From Leptolyngbya sp. NIES-3755 (GTDB lineage: Bacteria; Cyanobacteriota; Cyanobacteriia; Leptolyngbyales; Leptolyngbyaceae), in contig AP017308.1 of the NCBI GenBank assembly GCA_001548435.1, positions 2,737,030-2,801,029 of the forward strand: DNA of 64,000 nt. The letters run 5' to 3'. A model generated the notes under the pieces. That model saw only the letters and a program-made list of their open reading frames with translations. It had not been told where the DNA came from and did no database searches. Of this stretch, positions 46,510 through 54,670 are shown in pieces; position 1 is the stretch's first letter; every line of letters starts with the position of its first letter. The position numbers and the translations under genes are program-made.

Positions 46510-47408
46510 ATCGAGGTTGGGTCTACGAGGATCGGGTGAGCCAATCCGAAATTACATTGTTAGATTACTATGCTCAGCGCTATCAGCATTCAACTAGAGC
46601 AGAATGGCTCGATCGGATTCGATCGGGTGCAATTTCGATTAACAACATTCCCAACCCTGATCCAGATACAGTATTACAACGCGGACAAGTATTGAACTAT
46701 CATCGTGCTCCGTGGATTGAGCCAGAAGTTTCTTTTGAGATTGCCACACTGTACGAAGATGATCAGCTATTGATTCTAGATAAGCCTTCTGGGTTGCCTG
46801 TTTTACCAGGTGGAGGCTTTCTTGAAAATACCTTGTGGGGATGGCTCAGACGAGAATATCAAACGCCTCCGGTTCCGATTCATCGATTGGGACGAGGAAC
46901 ATCGGGAGTGATTGTTTTAGCAAAAACTGAAGAAGCACGATCGAGCTTATCGAAACAGTTGCGCGATCGCAAAATTCAAAAGCGATATTGTGCCCTCGCT
47001 ATGGGAATGCCAGAACTTGATCAATTCACAATTAATGCTCGAATCGGCAAAGTTGCTTATCCACAACTAGGCTATCTCTACGCAGCCACCGATACCGGAA
47101 AAGAAGCAATTAGTAACTGTATCGTTCTAGAGCGAAATCGAATTCCAGATGCAACATTACTAGAAGTCACAATTCCAACAGGTAGACCGCATCAGATCCG
47201 AATTCATCTTGCATTTGCAGGCTATCCGCTCTTAGGAGATCCGCTCTATGGAATGGGTGGAATTGCTATCAATCACAGTTCAATTCCGAGTGATTGTGGA
47301 TATTTGCTGCATAGCTATGAAGTCTGTCTAAATCATCCGACTCAAGCAAAATCCCTCACCGTTCAATCTCCACCGCCGGAACTATTATCTCCCTCAAAGA
47401 TTCGCTAG
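46506..47408 (+). CDS. RluA-family pseudouridine synthase-like protein lacking the catalytic Asp
   Basis: 300 residues. An S4-like N-terminus (about 15-65, with EWLDRIRSGAISINN) precedes the RluA fold, shown by LLILDKPSGLPVLPGGGFLE, the active-site segment IHRLGRGTSGVIVLAK, and GRPHQIRIHLAFAGYPLLGD. The usual signature is HRLDxxTSG, in which Asp attacks the uridine; here position 129 is Gly (HRLG). That makes pseudouridine formation doubtful unless another residue substitutes, though a subfamily with HRLGRGTSG is recalled from cyanobacteria and plants. It overlaps the Lin0512 gene. Role on rRNA, tRNA or another substrate is unresolved. Confidence 0.85.
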   Translation: MNRGWVYEDRVSQSEITLLDYYAQRYQHSTRAEWLDRIRSGAISINNIPNPDPDTVLQRGQVLNYHRAPWIEPEVSFEIATLYEDDQLLILDKPSGLPVLPGGGFLENTLWGWLRREYQTPPVPIHRLGRGTSGVIVLAKTEEARSSLSKQLRDRKIQKRYCALAMGMPELDQFTINARIGKVAYPQLGYLYAATDTGKEAISNCIVLERNRIPDATLLEVTIPTGRPHQIRIHLAFAGYPLLGDPLYGMGGIAINHSSIPSDCGYLLHSYEVCLNHPTQAKSLTVQSPPPELLSPSKIR

Positions 47409-47437
47409 ATTGAGAGCATCGCTTTCTAAGGTTCACT

Positions 47438-47737
47438 ATGTTTAAACCTTTGTTCCTGATTGTTCCAGTCGTCACTCTGATTGCAAGTTCTCCAGGATTT
47501 GCTCAAACCATTCCGAACTTATCGAGCTTCGATCGACAACGGATTGTTCGCGATTTGACTCCAACTCAGTCGCAGGATTTCTTTATCCAGGGACGTGCAC
47601 AATTAGAGCGAGAAATTCAACTGTTGAATGAGCGATCGCGACGACAGCAAGAAAATCTGCTAAAAATTGATCCAGCAACCCGCTACCCGGAGAATCCAGT
47701 TCCGAGGTCGCTGAATCAGTCTAGACGGACGAATTGA
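47438..47737 (+). CDS. Small secreted protein, unknown function; 3' end at element boundary
   Basis: 99 residues with a signal peptide (about 1-22: LFLIVPVVTLIASSPGFAQT). The mature part is helical and charged: SFDRQRIVRDLTPTQSQDFF and IQGRAQLEREIQLLNERSRR, a possible coiled coil, and then PATRYPENPVPRSLNQSRR. Its TGA stop (47735-47737) falls exactly in the TTGA that forms the right end of the IS200/IS605-like element, so the last codons may have been set or truncated by that insertion. No family is recognised. Confidence 0.7.
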   Translation: MFKPLFLIVPVVTLIASSPGFAQTIPNLSSFDRQRIVRDLTPTQSQDFFIQGRAQLEREIQLLNERSRRQQENLLKIDPATRYPENPVPRSLNQSRRTN

Positions 47738-48138
47738 CATCCTCACCAGGCTAAAGCCACGGTGATTCCAAGAATCGCTTCTTGAACCTTTCTGCTTCAT
47801 TGCAACTGCCTCCACCCGCAAGGAGTTTTATGGTCTTACGTTCGCTCCACAGACTATCCCCGCAAGCCCTGCGGTTCTCATGGGTCGAAATCCAAAAGAG
47901 GAATTCTATCCAGTGGGTTGATTCAAGGGATGTTCACCATTGCCCTGTCCTCTTTTCCCGGTCTACCGATTTTTCTTCCCCGTTGCGAGTGTTCGCAAGC
48001 TTTGGTGTTAGGGTTTATGTCTCCATCGTCGCGGGTGGGTCAGTGACCAGTTCTAGTGTATCGGCTAGGGCTTCTGCTTGTAAAGCCGTCGTAGAAGCGC
48101 TCAGCCCTGTAGGAGGGTTTCTCTCCGTAGGGGACTGA
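47734..48138 (-). mobile_element. IS200/IS605-type remnant or non-autonomous element without transposase
   Basis: About 405 bases with both kinds of end expected for this family, read on the minus strand. The right end is GGTGAGGATGTCAA: a hairpin (CACC/GGTG and GGC/GCC, 47744-47764) precedes the TCAA cleavage-type tetranucleotide at 47734-47737. The other end begins after TTAC (48139-48142) with a long imperfect hairpin at 48100-48139; an outer dyad reaches 48151, so the left limit is uncertain. The GGAGGCAGTTGCAATGAAGC stretch resembles the 3' noncoding zone of cyanobacterial tnpB elements, from memory. No tnpA or tnpB is present; a 46-codon end of tnpB may remain at 48009-48150. Confidence 0.6.
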
Positions 48139-48171
48139 GTAAGAACGACGGGGTTTCTACCCATTTTTCTG

Positions 48172-50127
48172 ATGAAATTTTTTACTCGCTTTATCGCCGC
48201 AGTTTTAGCGGTTCTTTTGATTACTGGGTTTATGACAGTCGCACAAGCAGCAGACACGATTACCCCTGGCGATAACCTTGTCGTTGAAGGGATTCCACCG
48301 ATTCCCGCATCGTTGGCGCAAACCGTCGATCGATATACTCAGTTTCGATCGGCAGGAATGCTCAGTTGGCATCCTCAACGGCGCGAAATGTTGATTACAA
48401 CTCGATTTGGAGATGTGCCTCAAATCCATCGGGTTTCCACTCCGCTCGGTAGTCGGCAGCAAATGACATTCTTTCCTGAGCCAGTTTTTCGAGCAGGATA
48501 TCAACCGACAAAAGGCGATTATTTTGTCTTTAGTAAAGACATTGGCGGCAATGAGTTTAATCAACTCTACCGCTATGATTTTGCGTCCGGAGATGTCACA
48601 TTATTGACTGATGGTAAGTCGAGAAATAGCGGTGGAGTGTGGTCGAATCAAGGCGATCGCATGATTTACAATTCGACTCGTCGGACGGGAAAAGATAACG
48701 ATTTTTATCTGATTGATCCATCGAATCCGAAAAGCGATCGCTTACTCGCTCAAGTTGAAGGTGGCGGTTGGGGTGGCATGAATTGGTCGCCTGACGATCG
48801 ACAATTATTAATGATGGAATTTGTATCGGTGAATGAGAGTTATCTCTGGACTCTAGATACAAATTCAGGTGAGAAGAAGCTGATCACGCCAAAAGGTGGA
48901 AAAGAGAAAGTTTCTTATCAAGGCGGTGTGTTTAGTAAAGATGGAAAAGGGCTTTATGTTGTGACCGATCGAGAGTCGGAATTTCAACGTTTAGCTTATA
49001 TCGATCTGGCAACTCTGAAACATACTTATTTGACGACACAAATTCCTTGGGATGTCGAAGAATTCGATTTGTCAGAAGATGGAAAATTGCTGGCGTATGT
49101 CTCAAATGAAGATGGAATCAGTGTTTTGCATCTGATTGATACTGCAACGAATCAAGAGAAATCCTTGCCAAAATTACCGATCGGACAAGTCAGCGGAATT
49201 AGTTGGCATCGGAATAATCAGGATTTGGGATTTACTTTGGTTTCAGCGCGATCGACAGCGGATGCTTATTCGTTGAATGTGACGACAAATAAAATCGATC
49301 GCTGGACAGAAAGTGAAACAGGCGGACTAAATACCGCGAATTTTTCTGAGCCTGAATTAGTTCGTTGGAAGAGTTTTGACGGTAGAACAATTTCAGGTTT
49401 TCTCTACCGTCCATCTGCGAAATTCGCGGGCAAACGTCCGGTTATTATTAACATCCACGGTGGACCTGAAGCGCAATTTCGACCGAGCTTCTTGGGGCGC
49501 AATAACTATTACTTGAATGAATTAGGTGCTGCAATTCTTTTCCCGAATGTGCGTGGCTCAACAGGCTACGGAAAAACATTTTTGCAGCTTGATAATGGTT
49601 TTCTACGCGAAGATTCAGTCAAAGATATTGGTGCATTACTCGATTGGATTGCGACACAACCGAACTTAGATAAAGACCGAATTCTAGTGACCGGAGGAAG
49701 CTACGGCGGTTATATGTCTCTGGCAGTCGCGACGAATTATAGCGATCGTATTCGTGCCGCGATCAATATTGTCGGAATCTCGAACTTTGTTAGTTTTCTA
49801 GAACGAACTGAAAGCTATCGTCGAGATCTCCGTCGAGTTGAATACGGAGATGAACGCGATCCGAAAATGCGAGAGTTTCTGTTAAGAATTTCGCCGCTGA
49901 ACAATGCTGAAAAAATCAGAAAGCCGCTATTTGTGATTCACGGTCAAAACGATCCACGTGTGCCGCTGAACGAGGCAGAACAGATTGTTAAAACCGTGAG
50001 AAACAATGGCATTCCAGTTTGGTATCTGATGGCAAAAGATGAAGGACACGGATTTTCTAAAAAGAAAAATGTGGACTTTCAATTCTATTCCACGATTATG
50101 TTTATCAGAGAAACCTTGCTGAAATAA
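48172..50127 (+). CDS. Secreted S9-family serine peptidase (prolyl oligopeptidase type)
   Basis: 651 residues. Signal peptide about 1-27 (TRFIAAVLAVLLITGFMTVA then QAAD). A beta-propeller spans about 45-390. The catalytic alpha/beta-hydrolase domain begins around IINIHGGPEAQFRPSFLGRN. The nucleophile is in VTGGSYGGYMSLAVATNY (G-G-S-Y-G-G), the Asp in IHGQNDPRVPLNEAEQI and the His in DEGHGFSKKKN. It cuts peptides from the N-terminal side, acting as dipeptidyl or acylaminoacyl peptidase in the periplasm. Its ATG is 34 bases from the element, so its promoter may lie within the insertion. It ends one base before the convergent PP2C gene. Confidence 0.95.
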   Translation: MKFFTRFIAAVLAVLLITGFMTVAQAADTITPGDNLVVEGIPPIPASLAQTVDRYTQFRSAGMLSWHPQRREMLITTRFGDVPQIHRVSTPLGSRQQMTFFPEPVFRAGYQPTKGDYFVFSKDIGGNEFNQLYRYDFASGDVTLLTDGKSRNSGGVWSNQGDRMIYNSTRRTGKDNDFYLIDPSNPKSDRLLAQVEGGGWGGMNWSPDDRQLLMMEFVSVNESYLWTLDTNSGEKKLITPKGGKEKVSYQGGVFSKDGKGLYVVTDRESEFQRLAYIDLATLKHTYLTTQIPWDVEEFDLSEDGKLLAYVSNEDGISVLHLIDTATNQEKSLPKLPIGQVSGISWHRNNQDLGFTLVSARSTADAYSLNVTTNKIDRWTESETGGLNTANFSEPELVRWKSFDGRTISGFLYRPSAKFAGKRPVIINIHGGPEAQFRPSFLGRNNYYLNELGAAILFPNVRGSTGYGKTFLQLDNGFLREDSVKDIGALLDWIATQPNLDKDRILVTGGSYGGYMSLAVATNYSDRIRAAINIVGISNFVSFLERTESYRRDLRRVEYGDERDPKMREFLLRISPLNNAEKIRKPLFVIHGQNDPRVPLNEAEQIVKTVRNNGIPVWYLMAKDEGHGFSKKKNVDFQFYSTIMFIRETLLK

Positions 50128-51282
50128 TCAGTATCCGTGATCGTCGCTGATTTTGTCCTGAGTCTTTTTTGGCTTCGATCGTGGAGATTGTTTCGGCAAC
50201 GGAGATGGACTAACTTGAACTGGTGCAGGTTGAACCGAGGATGGCACGATCGTAGGTGGAACCGTATTCGTCATCGATCGCTGTTGTAAAAAGACAAAAT
50301 AGCCAATTCCAGCAATCAAAATTGGGATTGGCATGACCCAAAACCACGATCGCGTTCTCGGTTGAGTTGCGCTAGTTCTAACGGGTTCTATCACAGTTGA
50401 AACAGGCAAATTCTCCTGTACCGAAGAGCTTACGGAATTTACTTCCTCTAAGTACATAATGCCGAGTGTGACATCATCACCGCTTCCCCGTCGTGAAGTT
50501 TCTTGGAGAATGATCGGTAAGTTTGCAATCACTCGATCGAATCCCTCTCGTCGTATCTTCTTTAAATAATCTGCACCAATTTGCTGAAAGTCCTCATCGG
50601 TTGCATAAGAGTTCGCATATCCATCTGTTGAGGCAAGTATCATCGCAGGTAAAGCAGTACTAGAAGCAATCTTAAGTCGTGATTCTTGCCAAACTTGCGG
50701 GGTACAGAGTGAAATCGTTCGATTCGCTACCAGTCGCGGATCAGGCGGTAAAGGATGCTGAATCTTACCATCCGGTTGAACACAGAGAATATCCCCATCA
50801 CCAATCTGGAAATAGATAGTAAATTTATTGGTGATCACCACCATCACTAAAGTTGCACCATACGCGATCGAGGGATCTTGTTCAATCTGCGATCGCGAAA
50901 CGTCTCCCTGCCAAAGTCCTTGCACCTGAAGCTCTTCCCATTCTGCCTCAGTAATGGGATGCTGTTCAACATGAGTGATCACACTCCTTCGCCATTGTTC
51001 TACGATTTGCTGAGGTAGCTGTTTTATCGATCGAGAACTCGCTTGATTCAGAACCGTTTCTTTAACAGTATTTACAGCAACTTGAACGGCATGGTTCGCT
51101 CCAATATGACTGCGAAAATAACTCTGTCCTCCATGTCCATCCGAAATCACCATGATTAAAGCTTGCTGCTGTCCGATCTCCAGCGTTTCACAATGAATCG
51201 CATCTTGATTCACCAATCCAGTTCTTTGATGCGATGCTCCTTGGATCGATCGACCATCGCAGCGCCAGGATAAATAATTCAT
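50128..51282 (-). CDS. PP2C-type protein phosphatase with C-terminal membrane anchor
   Basis: 384 residues from the ATG at 51282; a TTG five codons earlier would overlap the kinase gene. PP2C signature residues are complete: NQDAIHC (D27), MVISDGHGGQSYF (D48-G-H), FQIGDGDILCV, LASTDGYANSYA and RRGSGDDVTLGIMYL. These Asp bind two metals and a phosphate-attacking water. A membrane helix (about 325-340, FWVMPIPILIAGIGYFVFLQ) and a Pro-rich basic tail follow. It would dephosphorylate Ser/Thr targets of the kinases encoded upstream. It is the last gene of the seven-gene minus-strand operon; 8 bases separate it from the kinase-VWA gene. Confidence 0.93.
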   Translation of the reverse strand: MNYLSWRCDGRSIQGASHQRTGLVNQDAIHCETLEIGQQQALIMVISDGHGGQSYFRSHIGANHAVQVAVNTVKETVLNQASSRSIKQLPQQIVEQWRRSVITHVEQHPITEAEWEELQVQGLWQGDVSRSQIEQDPSIAYGATLVMVVITNKFTIYFQIGDGDILCVQPDGKIQHPLPPDPRLVANRTISLCTPQVWQESRLKIASSTALPAMILASTDGYANSYATDEDFQQIGADYLKKIRREGFDRVIANLPIILQETSRRGSGDDVTLGIMYLEEVNSVSSSVQENLPVSTVIEPVRTSATQPRTRSWFWVMPIPILIAGIGYFVFLQQRSMTNTVPPTIVPSSVQPAPVQVSPSPLPKQSPRSKPKKTQDKISDDHGY

Positions 51283-51290
51283 GACTGTTA

Positions 51291-52868
51291 TTACCAACGA
51301 TCGTCATAGGTTCCACTCAACACCGGAGACGGAGTAGATAACGGAATTGGAAGACTATTCAGCGACCCATCTTTTGCAAAGCTCGCAGGTGCAGAAGCCG
51401 CTTTGAGTACCGCAGTCGAAGCCCATTTAATCTGTCGTACCAATGCTTCGGGATTATTCGCTCGAAGCGGTTTCAAGTTGGAATGACCAATAAATTGCTG
51501 AAGCACCTCATAATCCGCATCTCGACCAATTGCGATCGCGACTCGAATCGCTTTGCGTCCCCAAAATTGCTCAAATAAAGCATTCAATCCTTCAATATAT
51601 TGATCGGTTGGATGTCCATCTGAGATTAGAACTAACACAGGGGGAAGCGCACGAGTGTTCATCGGCGGTGATTTTAATTGTTCTGCAACTTGAAATAAAG
51701 CAGCCGCTAAATCGGTATCTCCATCGGCGGTCAGCGGATTCCAGCGAAAAGATTCGATCGGGGTTGGCTCTGGAATCACCCACTTTGCACCCGTTGAAAA
51801 TCGAATTGCCCGGAGTAGAACTTGAGCATTCGGATTATCTCCAGCAGCGGCTTTCATGTGTGGAATCACTTCCTCGATCGCAGTATTCAACGCTTGAATT
51901 TTGCCATCAATCTCCATCGAGCTAGAACAATCACAAATCCAGATAAAGTGCAGCGGTCGTGTTGCCATTTCTCCACCCGGAAGATCAGGCATCGAGGTAA
52001 ACACATCAGGCACGATCGGGAATTGAGCATTGACAGATAGATTCGTCGCTGGAACTTTGATCGCTTGCAGGGCATAGAGAACTTCATCTGCCGATTGATA
52101 ACGTTCTTCAGGCAGAAAAGCCAGCATCCGTGAGAGAATCTGAGCAAAAGTATCTGTCACCGTAATGCACGATCGCCAAGCTGCACTCCCATTCTTCGGA
52201 GCTAATAAATGATTCGGTTGTCGTCCGCTGAGAAGGACGATCGCACAAATCGCTAACGCATACAGATCACTACTCGGCAAACATCTTCCTTCGCTCAATT
52301 GCTCAAACGGTGAATATCCAGGCTTTCCGACAAATGATGACGGAGGTTGATTCAGATTAAGCTGAGTTCCAACTCCAAAATCGATCAACACAGGCATCCC
52401 GTTGGAAAGCATCATATTGTCGATCGAAATATCCCGATGCAAAATTCCTTGATCATGCACGGTGCTGAGAACAGGAAGTAATGCTTTGAACAATTGAACG
52501 ACTTCTGCTTCAGAAAAGACTTGATTGTGATCTAATCGCTGATAAAGCAATTTTGCATAAGTTTCACCTTCGATAAATTGCTGCACCAAGAACAATCGCT
52601 CATCCTCTTCAAAGAATGCAGAAAATTCGGGAATCTGAGGGTGCTTGATTTGATGAAGAATTTTAGCTTCTCGATTAAACAGTTCTCGTGCTTTAGGCAG
52701 ACTTTGTTCACTAATGCCGACTGGCGCGAATTCTTTAAGCACACAGCGCTCTTCAAAGCGTTCCTGATCAAATGCGAGATAGGTTCGTCCTAATCCACCT
52801 TGTCCAAGAACATCGTGGATTCGATAGCGTTTGTGAATGATCGTGTTAGGAGAAATTTCTGGTTTCAT
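51291..52868 (-). CDS. Ser/Thr protein kinase fused to a VWA domain
   Basis: 525 residues. The kinase domain covers about 12-270: GQGGLG at 22-27, Lys45 in CVLKEF, HRD at 144-146 in ILHRDISIDNMML and DFG at 163-165. So it should be active. A VWA domain follows (about 300-480): the MIDAS metal site is IWICDCSSSMEI (D313, S315, S317) with a late Asp in VLVLISDGHPTDQY. VWA domains bind proteins via a metal ion. The tail (about 480-525) is Pro/Ser-rich and unstructured. In the TerY-P triad, vWA, kinase and PP2C are separate genes, while here two are one chain and PP2C is next. It is fifth downstream of the FHA genes in the operon. Confidence 0.95.
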   Translation of the reverse strand: MKPEISPNTIIHKRYRIHDVLGQGGLGRTYLAFDQERFEERCVLKEFAPVGISEQSLPKARELFNREAKILHQIKHPQIPEFSAFFEEDERLFLVQQFIEGETYAKLLYQRLDHNQVFSEAEVVQLFKALLPVLSTVHDQGILHRDISIDNMMLSNGMPVLIDFGVGTQLNLNQPPSSFVGKPGYSPFEQLSEGRCLPSSDLYALAICAIVLLSGRQPNHLLAPKNGSAAWRSCITVTDTFAQILSRMLAFLPEERYQSADEVLYALQAIKVPATNLSVNAQFPIVPDVFTSMPDLPGGEMATRPLHFIWICDCSSSMEIDGKIQALNTAIEEVIPHMKAAAGDNPNAQVLLRAIRFSTGAKWVIPEPTPIESFRWNPLTADGDTDLAAALFQVAEQLKSPPMNTRALPPVLVLISDGHPTDQYIEGLNALFEQFWGRKAIRVAIAIGRDADYEVLQQFIGHSNLKPLRANNPEALVRQIKWASTAVLKAASAPASFAKDGSLNSLPIPLSTPSPVLSGTYDDRW

Positions 52869-52980
52869 GCGTGTGATACCGATGAGAAAATGATGCGATT
52901 TACCCGTTGCCGTAGAGACGCTGAGTATAAATTACGACTCTAACTGGATTGAGCAGTGGACTGTCTCGCAGAAATCAAAT

Positions 52981-54660
52981 CTACTGTGCAGGGAGCGGTT
53001 TAATCTGATTCGTTGCCGTAATTCGGAGTTCTCCTTGTTCATTCGGAGTTACCCCTGTCACTGCTAATCGCTTCACCTTACTCACATCAGGCACTCCTGC
53101 ATCCGCTAAAATCTGCTTTGGAACAATCACTCGATGTACCTTGCCACCATCAACTTGAAGCGTAAGATAGTCCGTATTCTCATCTGCAAATCCAAATCCG
53201 TTCACTCGACCTGTAATCGCATTCGAGCAGCTAAATTGAATCCGATCGCCCGATTTCCACTTAGTCGGATCAGTACAAGCAAGAAACTGATCGACTCGCT
53301 CGGCAATCTTCACCAGTTCAGCATAGTCTCCTGATGCTCCTTCTCGATATCGTGCGGCTCTGCGCGTTTCTTCAGGAGCTTCGAGCAAGGCTTTCCGCAG
53401 CGTTTCTTGATCCGCTTGGCTAATCTTCGGTGAGAAATACACCCCTGCGGTTGGAATCGATCGACTGGCACTAATCAGTCTCAATCCACTCCGTAACCGT
53501 TGCCGAATGGTTCTAAATCGCTCTGGCAAGTCTCTAGAAGGTTCTTCTGTAATCCATTCAGCAGGCAATACACCGACATCCGCTCGACCTTCTAACACAC
53601 TGTTACCCGCAGCAACCGGAGTCGAATTGTTCGGCTCAACGCGCAAGGTTCGACCATAAGAATCGAAGACGGGAACATAGAAGAAAGGACTATCTGGATT
53701 ACCGAGCGCGATCGTATAGTCAGGATTGCGATTGAGGTCTTCCAGCGACTTGATCGGACTATCGTTTCGCGTCACGAGTGCAATGTGAAAGCTTTCATTG
53801 TTCGAGGGTTGCATTCGGGCTGCAAACGCATAGTTATTTTGAATTGCAGCGGCAGAAAGCAGCGGATTTGCCGTGAAAGCCAGATCCCATTCTTGGTTTT
53901 TCAGCTTCGATCGGACTTGATCAAATGCTTCTCTTCCAGTTGCATCAATAAACTCAACATTCACTTCAATGTTCCGATTAAAGCGCTTCGGCAATTCCGC
54001 TTTCAAATAGTCCGCAAATTTCTGATAGCCATCTTTGGGATTAAATGCGGGTTGATTCGGCTGACCTCCATTTTGATTCGGAATTACTGGAATATAAACG
54101 CCCACAGTTAAACGGGTAAGGGGTGCTAGTGTTTGTTCAGTTGGAGTGCCGCCACCGCCCACAGTGCTCAAAGAGGTTGAGAACAGTCGCGAACCTGTCA
54201 ATCCAATTCCAGCGATCGCGCCCAATGCTAACAGTCCCATTGCCAATCGTCGCTTAGGATTGTTCTTATTATTGGACAAAACTGCATCGACTTTCGTGCG
54301 TGGTTCTCTTGAAGGCTTACTTTTCGCAATTCCTAATGCTACTGCCCAAGATTCAACTGCCCATCGTGCCACATCCGGTTGCAATCCAAGGTGCTCGACT
54401 AAGCGTGAGGACAATCGCTCGATTTGAACTTCAGGCGCGATCGACACTTGGGAAGAAAGCAATTCCTCTGGAACGTGTTCATTCAGTGCGGTGGTTAAGG
54501 CTCTACGCTCTAATTGATAGTGCGCTAGTCGATCGTTGAGATAGCCTCGCCATTGTTGAGGATTATCTGCAACATTACTCCCCAGTTCTTCGACTAGCTT
54601 TCTTAGAATATCTCTGGCTGCACTATTCATAGTTTGGCTTCGCATCGTTTGGTTCCTCAT
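52981..54660 (-). CDS. Transmembrane protein with helical adaptor and PhnD-like ligand-binding domain
   Basis: 559 residues. About 12-115 is a helical cytoplasmic region (ARDILRKLVEELGSNVADNP and ERRALTTALNEHVPEELLSS), a unit I recall from kinase-associated proteins. A membrane helix lies at about 139-158 (LAMGLLALGAIAGIGLTGS). Outside the membrane, about 183-460 is a PhnD-type periplasmic binding fold: LTVGVYIPVIPNQNG, KFADYLKAELPKRFN, WDLAFTANPLLSAAAI and RADVGVLPAEWITEEPSRDL. PhnD proteins bind phosphonate or phosphate esters. A C-terminal beta region follows (about 465-559, SGDRIQFSCSNAITGRVNGF). It may act as the receptor of the operon, with ligand unknown. It has three ATGs near the start. 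Confidence 0.8.
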   Translation of the reverse strand: MRNQTMRSQTMNSAARDILRKLVEELGSNVADNPQQWRGYLNDRLAHYQLERRALTTALNEHVPEELLSSQVSIAPEVQIERLSSRLVEHLGLQPDVARWAVESWAVALGIAKSKPSREPRTKVDAVLSNNKNNPKRRLAMGLLALGAIAGIGLTGSRLFSTSLSTVGGGGTPTEQTLAPLTRLTVGVYIPVIPNQNGGQPNQPAFNPKDGYQKFADYLKAELPKRFNRNIEVNVEFIDATGREAFDQVRSKLKNQEWDLAFTANPLLSAAAIQNNYAFAARMQPSNNESFHIALVTRNDSPIKSLEDLNRNPDYTIALGNPDSPFFYVPVFDSYGRTLRVEPNNSTPVAAGNSVLEGRADVGVLPAEWITEEPSRDLPERFRTIRQRLRSGLRLISASRSIPTAGVYFSPKISQADQETLRKALLEAPEETRRAARYREGASGDYAELVKIAERVDQFLACTDPTKWKSGDRIQFSCSNAITGRVNGFGFADENTDYLTLQVDGGKVHRVIVPKQILADAGVPDVSKVKRLAVTGVTPNEQGELRITATNQIKPLPAQ

Positions 54661-54670
54661 TCAATGGTGT

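Noticed and set aside
47782-48138. 118-codon plus-strand frame
   Set aside because: Antisense to the IS200/IS605-type element; hairpins and end motifs explain the sequence better.
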